64,000 nt of DNA from Neurospora tetraspora (taxonomy: Eukaryota > Ascomycota > Sordariomycetes > Sordariales > Sordariaceae), in assembly GCF_033439725.1 (NCBI RefSeq), contig NW_026944388.1, positions 496,001 to 560,000 of the forward strand. The letters are read 5' to 3'. Position numbers and translations under genes: made by a program. A model generated the notes under the pieces. The model did not search any database. It was given only the letters and a program-made list of their open reading frames with translations, and was not told where the DNA came from. This document shows, piece after piece, positions 36,422 through 48,969 of the stretch. Every line of letters starts with the position of its first letter. Positions within the stretch are counted from its first letter, which is position 1.

Positions 36422-39400
36422 ATGGAGGTGCCGGGGGTGGAGATCGGCGAGCTAGGGCCGTCAGCGCAAAGTGGGCAGCCGGCAGCGGCTCTGCCAAACC
36501 CAGCTGCCCCTGCTAGAGCAGCCGCCCAGCCACCCACCCAATCCACTAACAGCACGACCTCTATCGCCAGGTCCAGGTCCAGCACCGGCGCCAGCACCAG
36601 CAGTTGGGAGACGAACCCAGTCCAGGTAGAAAAGTTCCCTGAATTGCCCAGCCACACCACCAGTTCCGGACATCAACAACATCCTCTCCATCATCCTCAC
36701 CATCTCCATCACCATCACCAGCCTGCGTCCGAGGCTGTGAGTTACACTGCTGAAGGAACCCCAACCTCCCCAGCAGCAACAGCACCAACCCCCGTCCTCA
36801 GGCTAAATACCGACCACACCGAACTTGCAAGCCCAGGACCGCCGCCCTCCGCGTCTTGTCCTGCAATCGGCCGCCCTCCGTCGCTTTCGATCCAGTCGAC
36901 TGCCTCGTCGTCCGATTACTCGAGTTCGTTATCAGACGGTGACTTGGTCTTTGATTCGCGCCGATCGTCCGTCGTCACCAGCGTCTCGACCGCGTCCGCA
37001 TACAACCCCCTATCTTCTCCCTGCTGCCAGTCCGACTCCTCCCCGGAGCAGCCGCTCACGCGCACTCGGCGGGACGCCAAACAATTGCATGCCGCCCGTT
37101 TAGAGCGCTCAGGCTCGACCAGCCTAGCTCTAGCCAGCACAAAAAGGGAGGCATTAAGCCCAGGACCCCGGAACCCGACCAGATTCCAGAGGGCTTCCTC
37201 CGAACCCACCCGCGCCCCCAAGTTAGTTACGGAGCAGCCAGCCGGCTTCACCAAGATGGCCTTCGCAGAGCAACAACAATGGATTACGGTCCAGCAAAAG
37301 ACCTTTACTAAATGGCTGAACACCAAGATTGAGGTTCGCGGCCTTGAGGTCAAGGACCTGGTTAAAGACCTCAGCGATGCTGTACGTTATGCATCTCCTT
37401 TGCGCCATTACGCTTAGCCTGACAACTAACCCTTTCCACGTCATTAGGTTATGCTTATCCATCTACTAGAATGCCTTTCTGGCGACTCGCTTGGGCGCTA
37501 TGCCGCCAAACCGAAGCTCAGGGTCCAGCGTTTCGAAAACGCCAATCTCGCGCTAAACTTTATCAAATCCCGAGGTATTCAGATGACAAACATTGGCGCG
37601 GAGGATATTGTGGATGGAAACCGGAAGATTATTCTAGGTCTCATCTGGACACTCATTCTCCGCTTCACCATCAACGACATCAACGAAGAAGGTATGACAG
37701 CCAAGGAGGGTCTGCTATTATGGTGTCAGCGCAAGACAGCGTGCTATGACGAAGTCGACGTCCGCGATTTCAGCGGCAGCTGGAATGACGGTCTGGCCTT
37801 CTGCGCCCTCCTCGATATCCACCGTCCCGATCTCATCGACTACGACGCCCTCGACAAGTCGGATCATCGTGGAAACATGCAGCTGGCTTTCGATATCGCT
37901 CATGCCGAGATCGGTATCCCCAAGCTGCTCGATGTTGAGGATGTGTGCGACGTTGCCAAGCCCGATGAGCGTTCGTTGATGACCTACATCGCCTACTGGT
38001 TCCACGCCTTCTCGCAGATGGAGAAGGTCGAGAACGCCGGTCGTCGTGTGGAGAAGTTCTTCAACAACATGCAGGGTGCGTGGGAGATGCAGAGCGCTTA
38101 CGAGCGTAGAATGGCCGCTCTGCTCAAGACTATCCAAGAGCAGATCGTTTCTTGGCAGGGGGCCACTTTCGATGGTACCTATGCCGATGCTAAGGCACAG
38201 GCGTTCCAGTTTGCATCATATAAGAAGGGCAAGAAGAGAGAGTGGGTAGCGGAAAAGAGTGATCTCGCAACATTGCTCGGAAACATCAAGACAAAGCTGG
38301 CTACATACCGACTACGGCCGTATGAGCCACCAACACATTTGAAGATGGAGAGGTTGGATGAACAATGGAGCAACTTGTCCAAGGCGGAGATGAGCCGGGG
38401 ACAGTTGATCAACGAAACCATCAGAGAGTATGTATCTTTTCTTTTACTAGTTTTTGCGCGGAAAGTTTGTTTGAAACTGCTCCTAATACCCCTACAGTAT
38501 CAAAGACGCCCTCCGAAAATCCTTCGCCGACAAAGCCAACGATTTCGCCCTTGCCCTCAACACCATGCAACTCGCCATCTCCGGGCTCGAAGGCGACGTA
38601 GAAGACCAGCTGCACCACGTCCGCAAGCTCTCCGAGAACCTCCCCCCACTGGACGCCTACCTCAAGACCATCGAGGCCGTCGACCTCAAGTGCCAGGAAG
38701 CCAACATCGAAGAAAACGACTTCACGACCTACAGCTACGACGAGCTCTGCTACGAGCTCTCCCTCGTCAAGTCGTCCGTCTCCAAGAAGCTCGCCTTCCT
38801 CGAGAACCAGATGGTGGCCCGCAACATGACCAACCTGACGCCCATCCAGCTCGAGGAGTTCGAGTCCGTGTTCCGCCACTTTGACCGGGACGACACCAAC
38901 TCGCTGTCCGAGCTCGAATTCAGCGCCGCCCTGGCCTCCTTGGGTCTCGTCTTCTCCGAAGACGAAATGCACGAGTACTTCCTCGCGACCTCCAACGGCC
39001 GCGACCGCGTCACGTTCGAGCAGTTCATCCGCTTCATGGTGGACGTGACCGAGGACCAGAACTCGGCCGATCAAGTCTTCCAATCCTTCCGGGAAGTCGC
39101 CGACGGCAAACCCTACGTGACCGAAATGGACCTCCGCCACTCGCTCGTGCCGGACGAGGTCATCGAGAAACTCATCGAGATCATCCCGAAGCATACCGGC
39201 CCGGACATGCAGAGCGATCGCGGCATGGAGCAGTACGATTACATTGCTTTTATGGAGAAGTTGATATCGGAACAGGAGGGTAGGGCGGCAAGTGCAAGTA
39301 GTAGAAGGAGCAGTAGGGCTAGTGGTGTAGCCAGTGGTGCGGCGGCGCCCGGGCAGATGCCAAACCACAACCATACTGCTTCTGTGGGTGGTGGTGGTGC

Positions 39401-39548
39401 TAGTCATAGTAGGCATAATAGCCATGCTAGTGTGGGAGGGAAATCGGTGCTGGGGGGGGATAAGAGTAATGGGTTGATGAAGTCGCCCAAGAGCCCTGGG
39501 ACTCCTGGGACTCCTGGGACGAACAACAAGCCGAATGGGTATCATTAG
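36422..39548 (+). CDS. Alpha-actinin (actin cross-linker)
   Basis: Exons 36422-37381, 37448-38427 and 38498-39548 are joined at clean introns of 66 and 70 bp. The protein bundles F-actin at septa and hyphal tips. Two calponin-homology domains start at about 37256 (MAFAEQQQWITVQQKTFTKW) and include the signature GLIWTLILRF and the second CH domain around LLLWCQRKT. A short spectrin-repeat rod follows (exon 2 end to exon 3), then EF-hand-like segments (HFDRDDTNSLSELEF) and a Ser/Gly/His-rich tail ending in PGTPGTPGT. About 280 residues before the CH domains are disordered, rich in Ser, Pro and His. Starts at 36122, 36422 and 37256 are all in frame; 36422 is chosen because of the TATA box at 36131. 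Confidence 0.9.
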
Positions 39549-40659
39549 TAATGAAGTGATTGAATACCTGTGTGATCGACTTTCTTCTCTCTCTCCCTCC
39601 CTTTCTTGTGTACGTAATTTTTTGGGTGGTATATGGGTTTGGATCGAAGGCATGGATGGATGATGGACGAAGTGCGCATGCTTGTGGGATGGGAAATGAT
39701 TATGGGTGATGGATCGAGGAGGCAGGATAGGACATGATACTTTGGTGGAATAGGGGGCGGGCTTGGATTAGCTGGGCTTTTTATATCTTTTTCTTTTTCT
39801 AAATTGTGTTTTAGATATAATTACATTATTACACTTGGTGATAGTCTTTAACTCAAAGCATAGCTTATGTAGCATGAGCATAGCAGTCCGATAATTGGGA
39901 TACCTGTACATACCTTCTACCTTCATGTACATCTCGGTAAACTGTTCAGGTTCTGAGTTGCTCGTCTTTTGTGATGCTGGGGTTCGCGATTGATCTTCTC
40001 TACAAAAACTCGGATAGTTTCTCTGTAAGTTCTATAGCATGGATAAGGAGACCAGTACAGACGGGTGTCAAACCTGTCAAATAAGATCCTCCTAGTATAT
40101 GTCTAGAAAACCAGGGAATAAGATAACTATCTGATATGCATGAACAATGACTTCAGAACTCGTGGCATATACTTATCTACCCATAGCATCTGTATCCCAT
40201 TGTCCTCGTTATATGTGCCCATGTATATGTATATCTCATCTCTAGTAATTACATTAACACTTAAGGTCGAGAAAAATCCAAAGTTCCAAAAAATACACCA
40301 GTTGTGAAGTATGAAGTAGGTACACGCAGTTAAAGGGGGGTGAGTAAGCTAGCTGCTCGACGACGTTCATAGATCAACAAATCCACAGCAGCAATACCAG
40401 CAGCAGCAACGAGCAGCCAGCTCATTTCCACTTATATATGGCCCGCTCTATTCTTGAGCTTCTTTTGAGGGTTTAGCCTCGCCCATATCCCTGAATCGGT
40501 GTTTGGGGCGTGAGGATAGATGTGATATTCATGTGTTAGGTATAAGAAAACCGGATGCTGCAATGGTGTAGCTGCGGTCTCGCTTATGGTGTTTGGGTTC
40601 CTCCGCTTCTTTTGCGCTTCTTGCCTTTTGCGTTTGCGGCTCCCCTTTTATGAGAGGTT
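39549..40659. other. Intergenic, convergent 3' ends
   Basis: This holds the 3' flanks of alpha-actinin and the CAP10-type gene. It is AT-richer than the surrounding coding DNA, with no ORF worth calling. Confidence 0.5.
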
Positions 40660-42578
40660 TCATGGAAGGAAGCCGATGTTCTCTCTGTTGTCGTCAATAA
40701 CACGGCCGTATCTGTTATCCAAACGTTAGCAACCGTCCAGTTTCACGATCAAGGGACAGAAAAGACTTACTCCAAGAGTAACCTAAAGAACCACACCTCC
40801 ATATCCTCATGCCTCAACACCTTATTCGCCCACTCCCTTCCCTGAATCGCCACGCGCTCGGCCTCCTTCGTCCCCTGACTAACCGTCGCGCTCTCCTCGC
40901 TGAAGAACCTTACCGTCTCCAACCAGTCCTCCCCCTGCGTGCTCAGCGGGATGAAGTGCGCCCACGGCTTCAGCCACTCATAATGCCACTCCCTGAAAAT
41001 CGCCCACTTGTACACCAGACTCCTGCTCTTGAGGAACGCATAGAACCGGCCCGAAAACGCGTTGCCGTCAATGTCCAAAACGTGCTTGTACTTGAACGCG
41101 TCCACCTGCTCGGCGTACGACTTGACCTCGAAAAACTCGCGCTGCGCATCACAGTCGCCCGGGTCGCACTGGCCGATGTGCGAGAAGAACACGTCGACAA
41201 TGTTGCGGTAGTCGGACCGCGACACCTCGCTGACCACCCAGTCCGGGTTCTGCTCGTTCTTGCCCTTGTTGACCAGCACCTTCGCGGTGTCGCGCTCGTT
41301 GATCTTCTGCACGAAGCGCTGCCGGTGCTGGCGGCGCCACCCCCCGTTGCGCGAGAAGCCGCCCGTCGTCGAGCCGCGCCAGTACAGCTGGTTGGCCTTG
41401 TCATCCCAGAGCGGGTCCTTGCCCTCTTCGTAGGGAACCTTTTCGTACCAGTACCAGGGGGAAGGGTATAGGATGTCGGCGTACGAGGAGATCTTGCTCT
41501 GCGAGAAGATGGGGAAGAGGTCGTGCACGACGTTGTAAGCGTTGGGCCGGTCGAAGAAGCCGAAGGTGGTAGAGAGCGAAGGGGAGAGGCAGACGTCCGA
41601 CATGGCCGTCCAGTTGTACACGAAGCCGAGCTCGCCCAGGCCGAACTTGCTGACGTCGTCGAGACGCTGGGGCTTGTCAGCGCCCTCCTCGTCGATCAGG
41701 CGAGCAGGGCTGTCGGCCGGACAGCTCATGCGCGAGTGTGTCCATGTGGGCTGGTGGGCGAATACGTTGAAACGAGTGAACTTTTCCTCGGAGAAGCTGC
41801 CGGTGGGACTGAGTCCGCCGTCGGGATCGCGGGTGAAGTCGTTTCGGTAGGCAGACCCCTTGTTCGCCGCGGGCATGTTGACATTTTTCGCCCGCCCAAC
41901 CAGCCGCGCCATGTCTTCAGCGGGAACTACGACGCGCGGCTCGTCGTGGATGTTAAATGCCAGGTCCATGTCCGGTAGCCATTGCTTGAACTTCTTCATC
42001 ATGCCCTTGGTCGCCTCGACCTGCCACTCCTGTCCGCCACGGACGTAGACGATCTCGCCGTCACGGATCTGGAGGCCAATCAGGGCGTTTCCGTCGAATC
42101 CCAGGGCTTCCTTAGCGCGCATGCGGATGGTTCTCGGCGAGAGGCCCCAAAAGGGGGTGATGAGTTCGTGGATCATGTCGAATTCGTCGACGAGCTGGAC
42201 ATCATGTTCCCTGGCGAAAGCCCACCACTTGTCAAAGTTGGGTGGCGGGGGCAGGCCGTACCGTCGGCGATACTCCTTGACAGCTTCCTTGAGGGTACGG
42301 GACTGGCGGGCCTTCATGGCTTCGAGGTCGCGCTCGGCGTCGATGGTCAGATGCCATATTGGGTGGGAGCCTTTTGGGGCTGGCTTGGGGGGTCGGATCG
42401 CGGCTGGTTTGGACTTGAAGTCGATGTTGTCGTGTGGGAGGTGGTGGGCGCCATTCTGGTAAGAGTCTTTCAACTTCTGTTGCCCCACGCTTAGAGTCGA
42501 GGAGGAGGTGAAGAGAGAGTAGATGCAGAAGAAGATAAAGACGGTTCCCACCAGGATCAAGAGCTGGCGGGACCGCAT
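40660..42578 (-). CDS. CAP10-family glycosyltransferase (type II membrane protein)
   Basis: Exon 1 is 42578-40771 and exon 2 is 40711-40660, separated by a 59-bp intron (GTAAGT...TTGCTAACG...ACAG), giving 619 residues. If the splice is missed the frame stops two bases into the intron; splicing adds YGRVIDDNRENIGFLP, the usual family ending. Residues 7-24 form a signal anchor (LLILVGTVFIFFCIYSLF), so the catalytic part faces the Golgi or ER lumen. CAP10-type motifs include YWRGSTTGGF (about residue 390), the LYPSPWYWYEK region before it, and the HVLDIDGNAFSGRFYAFLKS donor-binding segment (about residue 500). Relatives include Cryptococcus Cap10/Cas1-type and POGLUT-like enzymes that add xylose or glucose; the donor and acceptor here are unknown. 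Confidence 0.92.
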
Positions 42579-43701
42579 CGTGTCTGTATTAAGTAGGATA
42601 GGTCGGTCGGTCGGTCGTTACGCGGCGTAGCTTGCTCTTCCCATTGGGTATGGTCGTCCAACTTGTTTACTGCTGATGCTGGTGGTGTAGAGTTGGAGGT
42701 TCGAACTCCAAGTTGGAGTGTAGAAAACTTGTATAGGTCCGTAGCGCCTTCTTCGAACAAGCGACGAGTCGGTCACGGAGAATTGGAACTAAGGTGTTTA
42801 TCGTAGTCGGTGACGGTGGTGTTGAGCAGCCCAATTGCCCACGGTTGGCATTGCCGCGGACGAACAATGATACGGCTTGGCTCTGTGAGGTAGACTCTCG
42901 AAGCTCGAGAAATTGGTTGGTCAAAGAATCCGAGAAAAGTGGCCTGTCACAGAATCTGGAAAGTGTTCTCCTCCACGGATTGAACTGCACCTGAAGAGTG
43001 AAGATCCCCGAGAAAAGGGCTGTTCCTCATTTTGGGGTAGCCGAGCTGACGGAGGTACCCCAAGATGGATATCTGCTCGAGGTGGCGCACTTGATGCGGG
43101 CGTCAGGGGGCAAGGAGGGGCGGGCGGTGGGTTAGCCTTAACTACGGGTACCTGACGAGACTCGGGCGGTGTCTGGAATCGACAGGGATCTGCATCTCCA
43201 GGCCGGCGCAAGCTCCACGGCTTCAGGGGCAATGTTACGCGTCGCCTTGAGAAAACCGGTTGGACATGAAGCGATTCCCATGTCAACGTGATGCGGCTGC
43301 TAAAAAAAAACAGTGGCGGTAAAAAGACTCTTCCCGGCTTCGTGTTTCCTCCTGTCTGAAACTTTATGTGCTACGCCAAAACTACACTTCTATCTCAACT
43401 CAAAAACGCTTTAAGAGTTTGGTCTAGACTCAACATTCAACTCCTCAACATACTCAATTTTATCAGGTCACACTCATCTACTCTAGAGATTCCATTTCAT
43501 CACATCACTCGCATTTAGAGTCAGGTTGGACAGATATGGATGGAGGAACCAGCTCTTCAATTCTTGGGGTGGGTTATATGCTGCAATATTACTTGCAGAC
43601 ACCCGACGGTGGTATCATCCTCCCATCGACTTCCCCAAACACCCAAAGCATGCCTCGCTAGAGATCCTCCTCATTCCCGACTTTTAGCGAGAACCATCCG
43701 C
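42579..43701. other. Intergenic between CAP10-type gene and S22
   Basis: This contains the promoter of the CAP10-type gene and the 3' flank of S22. A short inverted repeat (TTGGAG-GTTCGAA-CTCCAA) lies near 42690. No gene is supported. Confidence 0.5.
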
Positions 43702-44366
43702 TTAGTAGAAGAAGCCGATGATCTTGCCGGAGACGTGCTTGCGGCGGGCCTCCTCCTGGTCCATGATACCAGCAGAGGTGGTGAGGATGACGTAGCCGAA
43801 CTGACGGGCGGGAAGGAGCTTGACAACCCACTTCTCGAGCTCAGCGAGGCGGACGTTGTAGCGGGGAGAGATGACACCGCACTTGTTGAGGCGGCCGTTG
43901 AGCTGGACAACGATCTTGCCGGAGCGGTGGTCATCGACCTCCTCGAACTCGCCGATGTAGCCTGAAGGACAGAAATGTCAGTGGGATGTCGCGACAGTTT
44001 AAACATTAGATATCATTGGTGACTCCAGTAACGTGTAAGACTCTCGCAGTTAATATATCGGCGACTTAAAAGGCTAAGATCGTGGAGCGGTATGAGACCT
44101 CGGCCTAGTTATACGCCGAATGGTGTGTTGAATATGGGAGTGTTTGGGGAGTGTTCGATTGCGAGAGTCTTTTCACGGTTCCCTTCGTCGTTTGCCAATG
44201 ACATCTGGCGGTTGGTTTGCGATTCGAACGTACCGTGCTTCTGCATGACCTGGAGGAACTTGGTGATGACCTTGGAGGAAGGGCGGATCAAGACCTGGCG
44301 CTTGCCGGCCTTCTCGGCGTTGTTGATGCTGTTGAGGGCATCGTGGAGAACGGAAGTGCGGACCAT
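43702..44366 (-). CDS. rps22: 40S ribosomal protein S22 (uS8, S15a family)
   Basis: Exon 1 is 44366-44234 and exon 2 is 43961-43702, making 130 residues, the same length as yeast Rps22. The sequence starts [19 protein letters not shown] and ends [12 protein letters not shown], both typical of uS8, which binds the central domain of 18S rRNA during small-subunit assembly. The coding intron is 272 bp and splits the Gly codon in KHGYIGEF. A GTATGT donor on the minus strand at 44689 and an AG immediately before the ATG suggest a further intron of about 300 bp in the 5' leader. It is divergent from S12, with about 780 bp between start codons. Confidence 0.96.
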
Positions 44367-45148
44367 CTTGACGGTTTTTTCGAGGAGATTCTCAAATCGG
44401 GAATGGGATCAGAGGTATCTGCCAGATCCATGTATGTTAGCCTTCGAGGCCCCGTGAGCATGGAGAGTGCCCTCTGGAACAACGCAGTAAAGGTGTCCAA
44501 GGGTTCTGCCCGCTCAGTTGCCGACGAGGAGAAGCGTATCAGTGGTCGTCGCCTTTCACCAGCGCGGTCTGATTGCTTTCCTGGGCCTTTGCGAAGGGCA
44601 TTATCCAGTTGTTGAGGACATTCTCCAGAGTCGTAGTTCTCGTCGTCATCGCAACGCGACTGTGACGGTATTGTTTAACTTTCACATACCTCGGTGATGG
44701 GCTTGATGCTGAGAGGACGGACAAGCTAGCAGGATGGGAGGGGGAGAAGGCGTTGAAGGTCGCGATGGTCTTTTGTTAAAAATTTCAAGCGGGCGGGTGG
44801 ATTCTGTGGTGGTGGTCTGTGCTTTGCCATGCAAAAAGTGCCCCGTGCGAATGCCCTAACGCTCAGTAGCTGGCCTACGCTTGGCACTCGCCGGGCCGGC
44901 AGAGGTGCCCTTCAGGCGCATCACACAAAATTTCGGAATTTTGGGGGGACGGTTTCGCGCTGGCGGGCGGCGTGGTGTGGGGAAGTGGTCGGTGCGCGCA
45001 CATAATTTCTGCCCAGAGCTTTTTGCTCTCGCGGAAGACGAGACTCGCAGGACCCTCTCGCTCCCCTCGACCACCACCCTATTGAAATACTTTCTCCATT
45101 AACTCTTCGAGGATCGTATCCGACAACAACCCCAAGCAAATCGCCAAA
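44367..45148. promoter_or_regulatory. Divergent ribosomal-protein promoter, S22 / S12
   Basis: This interval separates two small-subunit ribosomal protein genes transcribed away from each other. It contains the probable leader exon and intron of S22 (donor at about 44689) and a GC-rich core around 44880-45000. Co-expression through shared elements is likely for such pairs but no known factor site was identified. Confidence 0.5.
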
Positions 45149-45938
45149 ATGGTGAGACACCCGTCCCGTCCCCTACGTGCGAGCTGAAGTGTCGCCGTCG
45201 CGACCGTCGATTCGATATCCTAGAACCGATTACATCTCGAAAGAAGAAGCATGACGAACTAGGCATACTCGACATCGACGGCGCCGATGCCCCGACATCT
45301 TCAGTCCGACACGCAACCGATTACAATGAGGAAGCAAAAGAACACTCCAGCTAACATGGTCTTTTTTGTGGAATTGTAGTCGGACGTAGAAGAGAACACT
45401 GTCCCCGCCTCCGAGGAGGTTGAGGTTTCCGCCGATGCTGCCCCCAAGGGCCAGATGAGCGTCCTTGATGCCCTCAAGGGTGTTCTCAAGATCTCCCTCA
45501 TGCACGACGGTCTTGCCCGCGGTCTCCGTGAGGCCTCCAAGGCCCTCGACCGCCGTGAGGCTCACATGTGCGTCCTCAACGAGTCCTGCGAGGAGGAGGC
45601 CTACAAGAAGCTCGTCATTGCTCTCTGCTCCGAGCACAAGATCCCCCTCATCAAGGTCCCCGATGGCAAGCAGCTCGGCGAGTGGGCTGGTCTCTGTGAG
45701 TACACCTGTTATCAGAACAACACATTTGGGGCTGTTTTGCTGACTGTGACACTAGGCGTCCTTGACCGTGAGGGTAACGCCCGCAAGGTCGTCAACTGCT
45801 CTTGCGTCGTTGTTAAGAACTGGGGTGAGATGTCTTCCGAGCGCGAGGTAAGAATTACACCCGAGTCTGCTGCTTGGCCACAGTTACTGACAAACGACAC
45901 TACAGATCCTCCTCAACTACTTCCAGACCGAGCAGTAA
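45149..45938 (+). CDS. rps12: 40S ribosomal protein S12 (eS12)
   Basis: Four exons are read: 45149-45151 (the ATG alone), 45380-45695, 45756-45847 and 45906-45938, giving 147 residues. Family features are the acidic Glu/Ala-rich N-terminus ([16 protein letters not shown]) and the L7Ae-like core with [34 protein letters not shown] and [10 protein letters not shown]. eS12 sits at the beak of the small subunit. The first intron follows the start codon directly (ATG|GTGAGA), so gene finders that need a longer first exon will misplace the start. The stop is shared with the final 33-bp exon [10 protein letters not shown]. The gene converges on the parvulin gene, with about 380 bp between stops. Confidence 0.95.
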
Positions 45939-46314
45939 ATTGGCGATTCGCATCTTGGCGAGGCGGAATACCTAGGGATGTACAGGCGGCAGACGCGTCC
46001 CGGACATTGGCTCTAACAAGCCATGTGTCTGGTTGGACGTACGCTTGGGTAGACCTTACCGACTGGCACAAATGCTTAGAGCAGGCCTTAACTGGCTTCC
46101 CTGCAAGGGGCAATAAACAACGTAAAAGGTCCAAAACCCATTCGCTGATTCCTCCCATGACCATTGTATGAAGTCGTGTTGCCATGTGTGAAGTCCTGCA
46201 ACCCGACCCGTTATGCCAGTGTCAAAAGGTCATGATCAGACCAAAGGACGTGTTCAACAAATGGGAAATAGAAAAGGGCACGATCACCCAAACGCCGTAG
46301 TATGCATATTGATA

Positions 46315-46937
46315 TCATTTCTTACCCTCTACCATGATGATGTGGTAGCCAAACGGCGTCTTGGCCTCGCCAATCTTGGGGCTACCAGTGCTGCTTGTCT
46401 CCAAAGCAAACGCGACCTTCTCGAACTCAGGGTCTAATGTACCCTTTTGCTTCCAACCCAAACTTCCTCCTATAATATTTTGTGTAAGTGAGCGACCTTA
46501 TCCGTAGAGAATAAAGTGAAAAATATCGCCAGTACGGCCACCAAAGCCAATAGGAGAAGCGATGAACAAGACAAAAGAAGCATTCTGCATCAAGCTCTTG
46601 AAACGTAAGAAAGAAAAAGACTTACCAGTCCTAGCCTTATCCTCACTATACTCCCTCGCAACAGCCCCGAAATCCGCTCCATCACGGATCTTGGCCAGCG
46701 CTTCTTCCTTCTTGCCATGTTTCTCACACTTTCATACAGTATCAGTGTTAGCGCATCGCCACCAAAATGCGGCAGACTGGATCACCAGAGGGTAGAGTTA
46801 CTCACCAAAATATGCCGAACATTAATCGACTGAGCACCCTTGGCGGCCTTGCCGGCGTCCTTGCCCGCATCTTTGCCCGCGTCCTTTCCGCCCTTGCTGC
46901 CGGAGCCGGAGCCGGAAGCTTTCTTGTCTTTGCCCAT
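46315..46937 (-). CDS. ppi-5: Parvulin-type peptidyl-prolyl isomerase, Pin4 class
   Basis: Exons 46937-46806, 46728-46626 and 46469-46315 join in phase to give 129 residues, the size of human PIN4/Par14. The enzyme isomerises Xaa-Pro bonds; Pin4 relatives act in ribosome biogenesis and bind DNA. The first 38 residues are basic and low complexity with a repeated DAGK motif (KGGKDAGKDAGKDAGKAAKG), like the Gly/Lys-rich N-terminus of Par14. The parvulin fold follows: NVRHILCEKHGK, FGAVAREYSEDKARTGGSLGW and TPFGYHIIMVEG, containing the two family His residues. The gene symbol is by analogy with Neurospora naming and is less certain than the function. Confidence 0.92.
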
Positions 46938-48192
46938 TTTTATTATGCTGCTGAGCGACAAGCGAGAGGGAGTACTGGGTGAGGTGAGTGAGTGGGCGAC
47001 TTGATGTTGTAGTGATGTTGAGTTTGCAATCTCCAGCTGCCCGGTGAGATGATGAAAGTGGAAGTGGGGCTGCGTTGTGAGGGAGCTTGAGCGACAAGCT
47101 GCAGTGCTTTGAGGATGGGGTTCAGTTTGGAGTGATCAACCCTAACCCTGGCTAAAGGGGGAAGTTGCCCCTTTTTTTAACGTCGCTTCGTCTCGATCAA
47201 CGAGGAGGGACACTGCGCAATTGGAGAGGAAAGATGGGCTTGGTCCGCATGGATACCTCTACACTTCCTTTGTTGACATAAGTGTTACTCATGCTTTTTA
47301 CTTGCCAATCGTTGATCTTGGGACGGTCGGTAGAGAAGGCAGGAACCTGGGGCTTGGGCAGGGGAGAGAGGTACGGGAAAGAAGAAACCGGAAAGAGTCG
47401 TTGCGAAGGTCGTACTCAGGAAGGTCCTAAAAGGGTTTGGTAGAGGTAGGAAGTGGAAGTCTCAAGTCCACATGAGTATGGAAAGATGTCGTCGCTCGCT
47501 GCATTCCATGTCCCGTTGGTTGCGGTTAGCGATCAGAAACTCAGAAGTGGAAGGATGCGGTGCAACTGAACCTCTGCAATGGATTCATGCTCTTCCCAAG
47601 CTTCATTGCAACGACAGGCACGTAAAATCTATCTCATTTTACCTTGCAAGTGAAGCCGCATTGTAGAGCATGCTTATCCATGATTGACAGGTGTCGTCTG
47701 GAAGGCACGAAGGACACTTCTCGGCAGGCGTAGTCGCGGAGAATCCGCTCCAGCCCAAATGCGCAGCATAGGTCGGTTGGAAAAGAAAGTGATGGCCCTA
47801 AAGGCCAAGGGCGTATCTCTCCTTCCAGATATGAAGTGACAAAATGAAGACATGACGGTAAAGCGACTTCCACATTTCTTTGCAGCGTGGAGTTCAACGA
47901 TGAATCACGCAACATCGTACCAGTTGTGCTTTCTCTTCTCGATGTTGAGAAGGGAGTACCCCACGAACGTCTCGCATTCAGTATTTATTCGACCGCCCAT
48001 GTTCCATTTCCTCTTCTTTCTCTTTTTCTTTTTTCACAGCTTTTCATACTTCATCCACTACGCGTACCCCACGACTTACCTTGGCCTCACGATCTACTTT
48101 GCTTCATTGTTATCTTCTCCCAGTCTTGGACTCCTCTTTCTTGATCTTACCACACCTGCCTCCTTTACCCAGGTACCAACTTCAACGTCATC
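46938..48192. other. Intergenic between parvulin and hypothetical gene
   Basis: No gene is supported. The final 200 bases before 48193 are rich in C and T (ttcctcttctttctctttttc), as is common in promoters of filamentous ascomycetes. Confidence 0.5.
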
Positions 48193-48969
48193 ATGGGCAA
48201 GTTCAGTCGATCCATGCAAAGACAAAGGGGGAAAAGAAGGGAGGCGAGCGATGCCAGAATTCTGGAAGAGAGAGAAGCTGCCCATGCAGCTCGCCAAACA
48301 CAAACTCCCACCCCACCAACGTCAGATTGTTCTTCAGATGGCGAAAGCACGACGACGACAAACACAGCAACACCAGAGACTGAGAAGCTCATGCAAGCGT
48401 ACCACAACAGCTCGACGGCCGAGAAGAAAAACGAATCTCTCTCCGACATCTTGTATGCTGCCGCGGACGAACTGTTTGCAGACAAGAACTCTTCCACGAC
48501 CGACTGGAGACTCCAACGTGTCATTCAAGCCGTCACCGGTGCACTTGAAGACCTGAACACATTCACCACCGAGCCGAAGACAGGCCGCCATCTGAATCGG
48601 CGGTTCCAGTCCAGAACCGAAGGAAGCGTGCTGCCTACTCATGACCATATCCAGTCCAAAGCAGTTGACAGAGTTCTGCATATTCCACTCCTCCGCCGTT
48701 TGAGTCAATACCAAAAATGGAGCGGCAAACCCTCCTCGTGGCAATTGTGGTATCAAGGGCTCAACAGGGCGTACCATGACGATTTCAGGACGGGCCTTGA
48801 TCCCGCCAATGCCGACCATGCTTCGCGGGCGTGGAACACAATCTTGGACAAGCTGCCGGAGCAGGTGACGGTGAAGCTGTTGAACGAAGGCGTCTTGGTC
48901 CCGGAGCGGCCGGATCCGCACCAGCTGTTGGTTCATCTGAACAGGTTTATCAGTTCGGAGTACCTCTAG
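48193..48969 (+). CDS. Hypothetical protein, 258 residues
   Basis: This is an intronless frame with ATG in a good context (tcatcATGggc). Residues 1-35 are basic and helical (MGKFSRSMQRQRGKRREASD, then Ala/Glu/Arg). Residues 36-65 are a Thr/Pro/Ser linker. The C-terminal 170 residues look globular, with LSDILYAAADELFADKN, WRLQRVIQAVTGALEDL, and a Trp-rich segment WSGKPSSWQLWYQGLNRAYHDDF. There is no signal peptide, membrane segment or known catalytic motif. The codon use resembles that of neighbouring genes and the antisense frame over the same span is not family-like, so I take the plus strand as real. Function is not recognised. Confidence 0.7.
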   Translation: MGKFSRSMQRQRGKRREASDARILEEREAAHAARQTQTPTPPTSDCSSDGESTTTTNTATPETEKLMQAYHNSSTAEKKNESLSDILYAAADELFADKNSSTTDWRLQRVIQAVTGALEDLNTFTTEPKTGRHLNRRFQSRTEGSVLPTHDHIQSKAVDRVLHIPLLRRLSQYQKWSGKPSSWQLWYQGLNRAYHDDFRTGLDPANADHASRAWNTILDKLPEQVTVKLLNEGVLVPERPDPHQLLVHLNRFISSEYL

